From: Sphaeroforma sirkka
Taxonomy: Eukaryota; Opisthokonta; Ichthyosporea; Ichthyophonida
Length of the DNA: 25,000 nucleotides
Direction: 5' to 3'
Assembly: GCA_001586965.3 (NCBI GenBank)
Contig: LUCW03001706.1
Location: forward strand, 1 to 25,000
The notes under the pieces are model-generated. The model saw only the letters and a program-made list of their open reading frames with translations. It did not search any database and was not told the DNA's origin. Position numbers and translations under genes: made by a program. Below are positions 12,001 through 25,000 of the stretch, one piece after another; the first letter of the stretch is position 1, and every line of letters starts with the position of its first letter.

Positions 12001-13289
12001 CATAGGCTGGACCTATATTGTCTACCCATGGTTCAAAGGTTTGGACTTATATAGTCTACCCATGGTCTAAAGGCTTGGACCTATATAGTCTACCCATGGT
12101 TCAAAGGCTTGTTACTATATTGTCCACCCATGGTGCATAGGCTTGGACCTATATTGTCTACCCATGATCCAAAGGTTGGGACTTATATAGTATACCCATG
12201 GTCTAAAGGCTTGGATCTAATAGTCTACCCACGGTCCAAAGGCTTGGACCTATATAGTCTACCCATGGTCCAAAGGTTGGGACTTATATAGTCTACCCAT
12301 GGTCTAAAGGCATGGACCTATATAGTCTACCCATGGTTCAAAGGCTTGTTACTATATTGTCCACCCATGGTGCATAGGCTTGGACCTATATTGTCTACCC
12401 ATGATCCAAAGGTTGGGACTTATATAGTATACCCATGGTCTAAAGGCTTGGATCTAATAGTCTACCCACGGTCCAAAGGCTTGGACCTATATAGTCTACC
12501 CATGGTTCAAAGGCTTGCTACTATATTGTCTACCCATGGTGCATAGGCTTGGACCTATATTGTCTACCCAAGGTCCAAAGGTTTTGACCAATATAGTCTA
12601 CCCATGGATCAAAGCCTTGGACTTATATAGTCTACCCATGGTCCAAAGGATTGGACATATATAGTGTACCCATGGTCCGAAGGCTTGGATCTATATAGTC
12701 TACCTATGGTCCAAAGGATTAGACATATATAGTCTACTCATGGTCCAAAGGCATGGACCTATATAGTCTACCCATGGTCCAAAAGCTTGGACTTATACCG
12801 TCTACCCATGGTCCAAAGTCTTGGACCTATATTGTCTACCCATGGTCCAAATGTTGGGGCTTATATAGTCTATCCATGGTCCACAGGCTTAGACCTATAT
12901 AGTCTACCCATGGTCCAAAGGATTGGACATATATAGTATACCCATGGTCCAAAGGCTTGGATCTATATAATCTACCTATGGTCCAAAGGATTGGGCATAT
13001 ATAGTCTACTCATGATCCAAAGGCATGGACCTATATAGTCTACCCATGGTCCAAAAGCTTGGACTTATACCGTCTACCCATGGTCCAAAGTCTTGGACCT
13101 ATATTTTCTACCCATGGTCCAAAGGTTGGGGCTTATATAGTCTATCCATGGTCCAAAGGCTTAGACCTATATAGTCTACCCATGGTCCAAATGCTTGGAC
13201 CTATATAGTCTACCCATGGTCCAAAGGATTGGACATATATAGTCTACCCATGTTCCAAAGGTTTGGACCTATATTGTCTACCCATGGTC
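9006..13289. repeat. 34-bp minisatellite array, about 125 copies
   Basis: This is a 4.3-kb head-to-tail array. A typical unit has an 18-base part, GGTCCAAAGGCTTGGACC, and a 16-base part, TATATAGTCTACCCAT. The first part is a perfect inverted repeat (7-bp stem, 4-base loop). Variant units include a +3 form in which CCTATATTG becomes CCTATTATATTG (near 10640, 10980, 11290, 11470, 11840), CAAATGTTGGGGC units, and GCTTGTTAC units. Variants recur in the same order, which shows higher-order repeats made by block duplication. Copies of the CAAATGTTGG variant at 10388, 10731 and 11590 are 343 bp (10 units plus one 3-bp insertion) and 859 bp (25 units plus three 3-bp insertions) apart. The array lies between the 3' ends of two convergent genes and ends 9 bp from the stop codon of the minus-strand gene. 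Confidence 0.97.
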
Positions 13290-13298
13290 GCCTGATAG

Positions 13299-20629
<7,331 letters not shown>

Positions 20630-20753
20630 AATAAATAAATTGTATGTTTCGTTGTCAAATGGTTTGAACGTATGTAGGATCAATCTACTTGAGTGTATGC
20701 AACTTCTTATAGTTGCGATTTTTGACTCCTCTTGTATTTTCTGGTCTAAACGG

Positions 20754-20761
20754 TTTTTATA
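20754..20761 (-). promoter_or_regulatory. TATA box of the alpha/beta-hydrolase gene
   Basis: On the minus strand TATAAAAA lies about 125 bp upstream of the ATG at 20629. A cap site near 20725-20730 would give a 5' UTR of about 100 bases. No ATG occurs between it and 20629; the frame is open further upstream but only with a TTG codon. Confidence 0.45.
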
Positions 20762-21000
20762 TTTGATGATAGATTTGGAGATTGGAATGATATTTATTAT
20801 TATGCATAGCTAAAACTATCTAAGAAGCAAAATGGACTCCCTCCCAAATCATGGAGGCATACTAATAGGTTGCCGGACACTTCGATAGATTCCGAACAAT
20901 GCCATGTCTTCAACCACATAGTCGTCTGAAATCAGTGAAATTTTAAAGAAGGCTATGCTTCAACATTTTCCTAATAAAACATATTTAGATGAAGTCTTGA

Positions 21001-21055
<55 letters not shown>

Positions 21056-21268
21056 CATGTACATATTTACATACTGTATTTAAAAAAGTATTTTGGTTTG
21101 TTTAAAAAAAAAAATACATATGTACACATACATGCAGGATTTAGTTTTTAAATTTTGCGGCAAAAAGATGAATAGATAATTTTGTAATCTTAGATCGGTT
21201 CACAACACAAGTAACGGTGAACTTAGTTTTATTTCCTCGATTGTTGAATAAACGTCTACCTTAGCAGA
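20762..21268. other. Intergenic region upstream of the hydrolase gene
   Basis: No gene seen. It contains an (AT)n run at 21003-21054 and AT-rich unique DNA, and is probably promoter-proximal DNA for the minus-strand hydrolase gene. Confidence 0.5.
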
Positions 21269-21655
21269 ATGAACTTCTCGAATGAACTAAACCACGTATT
21301 TATACTATCTCCGAAAGATTTCCTTGAGGATCCTGCTGCCAATCAAATCGTGCATCTACTTAATTTCGAGTCTACACGTCCATTCAACATATATCGTCAT
21401 CTGCCAACCTCCAGCTCATATAACCCCGCACTTCGGTTCGCATATACCAATCATACACCAACCTCTTCTTTCGAGCCTACGCGGCCGTTCGCCAACAAAC
21501 CGCACAATACAACTTCGAACTTTTCAAACTTATTGGTTTTCACACTTATAAGTGAACGCCCACAATTAGAAGCTCTCGCACTCTTATTAACGCCCAGGAA
21601 CATTACCGAACCGTTCGGTACTTACAAAACCAACATTGTTTTAAATCGGAGGTAA
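21269..21655 (+). CDS. Doubtful open frame, 128 codons
   Basis: The frame starts MNFSNELNHVFILSPKDFL and is rich in Thr, Pro, Asn and Phe; no domain is recognised. Its last third lies in the first unit of a 108-bp tandem repeat, and the second unit keeps the same frame to a stop at the homologous place (ILALLLTPRN). Differences between the two units are mostly amino-acid changing, so they give no sign of coding selection. I regard it as probably non-coding. Confidence 0.15.
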   Translation: MNFSNELNHVFILSPKDFLEDPAANQIVHLLNFESTRPFNIYRHLPTSSSYNPALRFAYTNHTPTSSFEPTRPFANKPHNTTSNFSNLLVFTLISERPQLEALALLLTPRNITEPFGTYKTNIVLNRR

Positions 21656-21781
21656 ACTTGGTTGACATTACACTTAGAAATTCTCGCACTCTTATTAACG
21701 CCCAGGAACATTAACGAACAGTTCGGTACTTACAACACCAACATTGTTTTAAATTGCTGGTAAACATGGTTGACACTACAA
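21566..21781. repeat. 108-bp tandem duplication
   Basis: Two adjacent units of 108 bp (21566-21673 and 21674-21781) share TCTCGCACTCTTATTAACG, CCCAGGAACATTA, GTTCGGTACTTACAA and ACCAACATTGTTTTAAAT, with a few substitutions and no visible indels. Confidence 0.92.
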
Positions 21782-21825
21782 TATTGTACAGAAACCTCAC
21801 GAAGACCAGGTATGAGTCTAAATAT

Positions 21826-21865
21826 ACATAGCCTCCTAAAAACAGAACATTTTAGGAGGCTATGT
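21826..21865. repeat. Perfect 16-bp-arm hairpin
   Basis: ACATAGCCTCCTAAAA (21826-21841) is followed by an 8-base loop and its exact reverse complement TTTTAGGAGGCTATGT (21850-21865). It lies 45 bp after the 108-bp duplication. It could be a cruciform, an RNA hairpin, or two ends of a collapsed inverted-repeat element. No gene is attached. Confidence 0.9.
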
Positions 21866-23312
21866 TATGTTTCAGAGGGCTATGTAAATGACATAAATAT
21901 ATGTGGTACCTGGAGGGCATTCAAATTTAAAATTCTAAAGGAGAGAATGGGAAAGGAGGTGGCCGCAGGCCGACCGATCTCTATTGGGGTCAAATTAACA
22001 TGTTTTGACACTTATACAATATAAACACTAGACCATAAAATAAATCTGTATCTTATCATGTTTATATGCATATAGCCCTCCGTGTTCTCACTGCCGCCTT
22101 CATAGCTATAACTATTCAAATATCGGTCACAATTCACAAATTTTGCATGTATACGAGCGAGGCATCTACTAATATTCGTAAATAAAAATATAGAGCGCTC
22201 TGCAACCTACACCAAACATAATCAATGCCAAACGAAAATAAAGATTTACTAGCGTTCCACAAACATTTCTTTTTTTTGTGGGTTTAGCCTTTTTTTAACA
22301 TCAGCAAATTACAATCCAATTGTATATATATATATATATATATATATACGCGGCACTACACGGCGCAGACCCGATCTGTACCACAGAGGTGGGTACTCTA
22401 CTTAGTAGGTCAGCAAGCGAATGTATAGAACATTCGATAGTAACAGTGTTTTGTCAACACCGGCCAATTGACTCAGCGCATAACTTCCATTGTCGACTCA
22501 CTTGGCCAAAGCTTCAAACGCGAATTTACTGACCACTTCTTACCATCAATCTTTCCTGAACCACTACAGCGACTATAAGAGCCATACCATATGTTCATAC
22601 ATTATAACATGCATACTTGTCATTTTTGAAATAAATAATATTATCCCTAAATAGTTTTTCATAGGAGACTGTGTTTTTTTTTGTTTACTTCTTTTCAGAA
22701 TTTATTTATAAGAGGTCATGCCTAGTCTCAGCGGCTCAGCCTTCCACTCTCCCAGTCACCGACACCGCTACATGTAAATATGTAGACTCGTAAGCAAGTA
22801 CGTATGCATGCACGCAGGTATGCACACACACACAAACCCACCCGTGAAATCTCACACACCCACATCTCAGTGATTGGCACGGATAGCCAAAAAAAAAAAA
22901 AAAGCGATCCGATTCCCAAAAAATGGCCAGAATTCCACTACCGGCGGCTGTCAGCGACAAATCACAAAACTCCTAAAAATCCTATTTTTCAATTCAATCC
23001 TCAACCTTTTGGAAAAGACCCCCAAGGCCAATTCGCCGAAAATGAAAATTCTTGTCCCCAGACCCCACAACAAGGGTAGAACACGGAAACAAAAATGATA
23101 AACAAAGTCATGTCTATGCATGTGCACTTGTAAATATTATTAACGTAGTTTATGTGTTGAGAGCAGTGGTTGGGATATATCATCACAGCAGCACCTAAAC
23201 TGCACGGTTTCTTCCGCAATCATGTTGCAATACTAAGTGCTTAATTATTTCCTCAACTGCATCTTTTGGTCATTCCATTCCCTCCAACCATCCACCCTAT
23301 CCACCAAGTAAA
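21866..23312. other. Non-coding spacer
   Basis: No supported gene. It includes a (TA)13 run at 22323-22348, a poly(A) tract near 22889-22903 and CA-rich DNA near 22823-22835. Open frames here have no recognisable domain. Confidence 0.45.
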
Positions 23313-23342
23313 ATGCAATCGCCATCATGGCCCTGTCTCTGA
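23313..23342 (+). promoter_or_regulatory. Upstream ORF overlapping the presequence start
   Basis: An ATG at 23313, 14 bp before the ATG at 23327 and in another frame, opens a nine-codon frame (MQSPSWPCL) that ends after the main ATG. If transcription starts upstream it could lower translation of the main frame. The main ATG (CATCATGG) has G at +4. A pyrimidine-rich stretch ending in AG at 23308 leaves open that this is a second exon. Confidence 0.3.
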
Positions 23343-23523
23343 ACAGAATACCGTGGTTGACGGTTAAAAACATACGCTTATCTAGAGTATTACCACTTGC
23401 TACTGTATTGAAGACTCAATTAGTGCGTGGCTTCTCTATAGCCAAGACACCGAGATCATTTCTACACGCTTACAATGGAGGTCAATTGTTACTTACTGCT
23501 GACCGCTTCGCCTTTCCACCCAG
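23327..23523 (+). CDS. First coding exon, probable mitochondrial protein (partial)
   Basis: 65 codons from ATG to a donor CCCAG|GTAGAA at 23524, phase 2. The sequence starts [20 protein letters not shown], is rich in Arg, Leu and Ser and free of acidic residues for more than 50 positions, and contains [14 protein letters not shown]. This pattern is typical of a cleavable mitochondrial presequence with an RGF|S-type processing site. An in-frame TAA lies just upstream, fixing the start in this exon. The protein itself is not identifiable: the next exon is not within the remaining 1.5 kb of AT-rich DNA. Presequence properties are general knowledge; the exon call is inference. Confidence 0.5.
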
Positions 23524-23535
23524 GTAGAAAATTAA

Positions 23536-24440
<905 letters not shown>

Positions 24441-24655
24441 ATGTTCTTAATCATCATGCATATGTATGCATATGCATATGTACATATGTATATTATATAT
24501 ATATACATATATATTATAATTTCTATTATTTCTGTTTTCTGCATTCATTTCATATATATATATATAGACATATATACATACATATATGCAATGCATGCAT
24601 GTGTATGTATTGTACTAACTTTAAATATATTAGTATGTATATATGTATGTTTGTT

Positions 24656-24658
<3 letters not shown>

Positions 24659-24689
<31 letters not shown>

Positions 24690-24691
24690 TC

Positions 24692-24753
<62 letters not shown>

Positions 24754-24910
24754 CGTATGTACTCGAGGAATGTGTCTAGTGAAAGATTATTTTATATTCT
24801 AGAGTATCTATATTCATGTTTATATGATGTATTTATATATATATATATATAGTGCCAGAGCACTCGAAAATATGGCTTGTAGCTGTTTGATTTATATTCT
24901 AGAGTATTCT
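24659..24910. repeat. Tandem duplication of AT run plus about 60 bp
   Basis: The block AT-run, (G)TACTCGA, then TTTATATTCTAGAGTAT (24791-24807) recurs as AT-run, GCACTCGA, then TTTATATTCTAGAGTAT (24891-24907). The 17-bp end is identical and offset exactly 100 bp; the middles are diverged. Confidence 0.7.
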
Positions 24911-25000
24911 ATCTCAGTTGTCTTGGCGTATTCAGTGTTCCGCATACTTTAATACGCGCATATATTCCAATATCTTGTTGTTATTTGCGAAGCAATTATC

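Noticed and set aside
9006-13289. Open frames of 60-84 codons inside the minisatellite (repeats of STHGPK and YSLPMVQR)
   Set aside because: They follow directly from a stop-poor 34-bp repeat read in three frames. Unit length is not a multiple of three and there are no coding features.
9006-13289. CRISPR-like array
   Set aside because: Units are contiguous 34-bp repeats with no unique spacers, and the context is eukaryotic.
20630-20683. Longer hydrolase N-terminus (ILHTFKPFDNETYNLFI)
   Set aside because: The frame is open upstream, but the initiating codon would be TTG; the first ATG is at 20629.
22804-23098. Two overlapping plus-strand frames with a poly-Lys run
   Set aside because: The Lys run comes from a poly(A) tract; no domain or splice context.

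Overview
The window is eukaryotic nuclear DNA. One gene is split by GT-AG introns with matching phases, there are TATA-box promoters, a classical secretory signal peptide, a probable mitochondrial presequence, and very long (AT)n microsatellites. The organism cannot be named from the sequence. An intron-rich, AT-microsatellite-rich protist is the best guess; a unicellular holozoan such as an ichthyosporean is possible but only a guess. No rRNA, tRNA, CRISPR array, virus-like element or intact transposon was recognised.

Layout: 1-5070 is AT-rich non-coding DNA with simple repeats and several short palindromes. 5101-7371 (+) is an intronless gene for a secreted glycoside hydrolase family 1 (GH1) beta-glycosidase, with a TATA box at 5075 and a poly(A) signal at 7510. 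The more likely start is the second ATG, at 5167. 7440-9005 is non-coding with two small tandem repeats. 9006-13289 is a minisatellite of about 125 copies of a 34-bp unit; each typical unit carries a 7-bp-stem hairpin. 13299-20629 (-) is an eight-exon gene for a membrane-anchored alpha/beta-hydrolase of about 738 residues. I assembled it by following the reading frame and matching intron phases; the whole Ser/Asp/His triad is visible. Its stop codon lies 9 bp from the minisatellite, so its 3' UTR must start inside the array. 20630-23326 is mostly non-coding, with a perfect 16-bp-arm hairpin and a 108-bp tandem duplication. 23327-23523 (+) looks like the first coding exon of a mitochondrial protein whose remainder lies beyond the window, after a very AT-rich intron.

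The most unusual feature is in the introns of the hydrolase gene. They hold several partial copies of the gene's own exons: at least four copies of the start of exon 7, one in-frame copy of the catalytic nucleophile exon in which the active-site Ser codon has become Ile, and one or two copies of the end of exon 3. One exon 3 copy differs from its parent almost only at synonymous sites, which suggests it has been under coding selection. The GH1 and hydrolase genes converge on the minisatellite. Nothing in the sequence ties their functions together.
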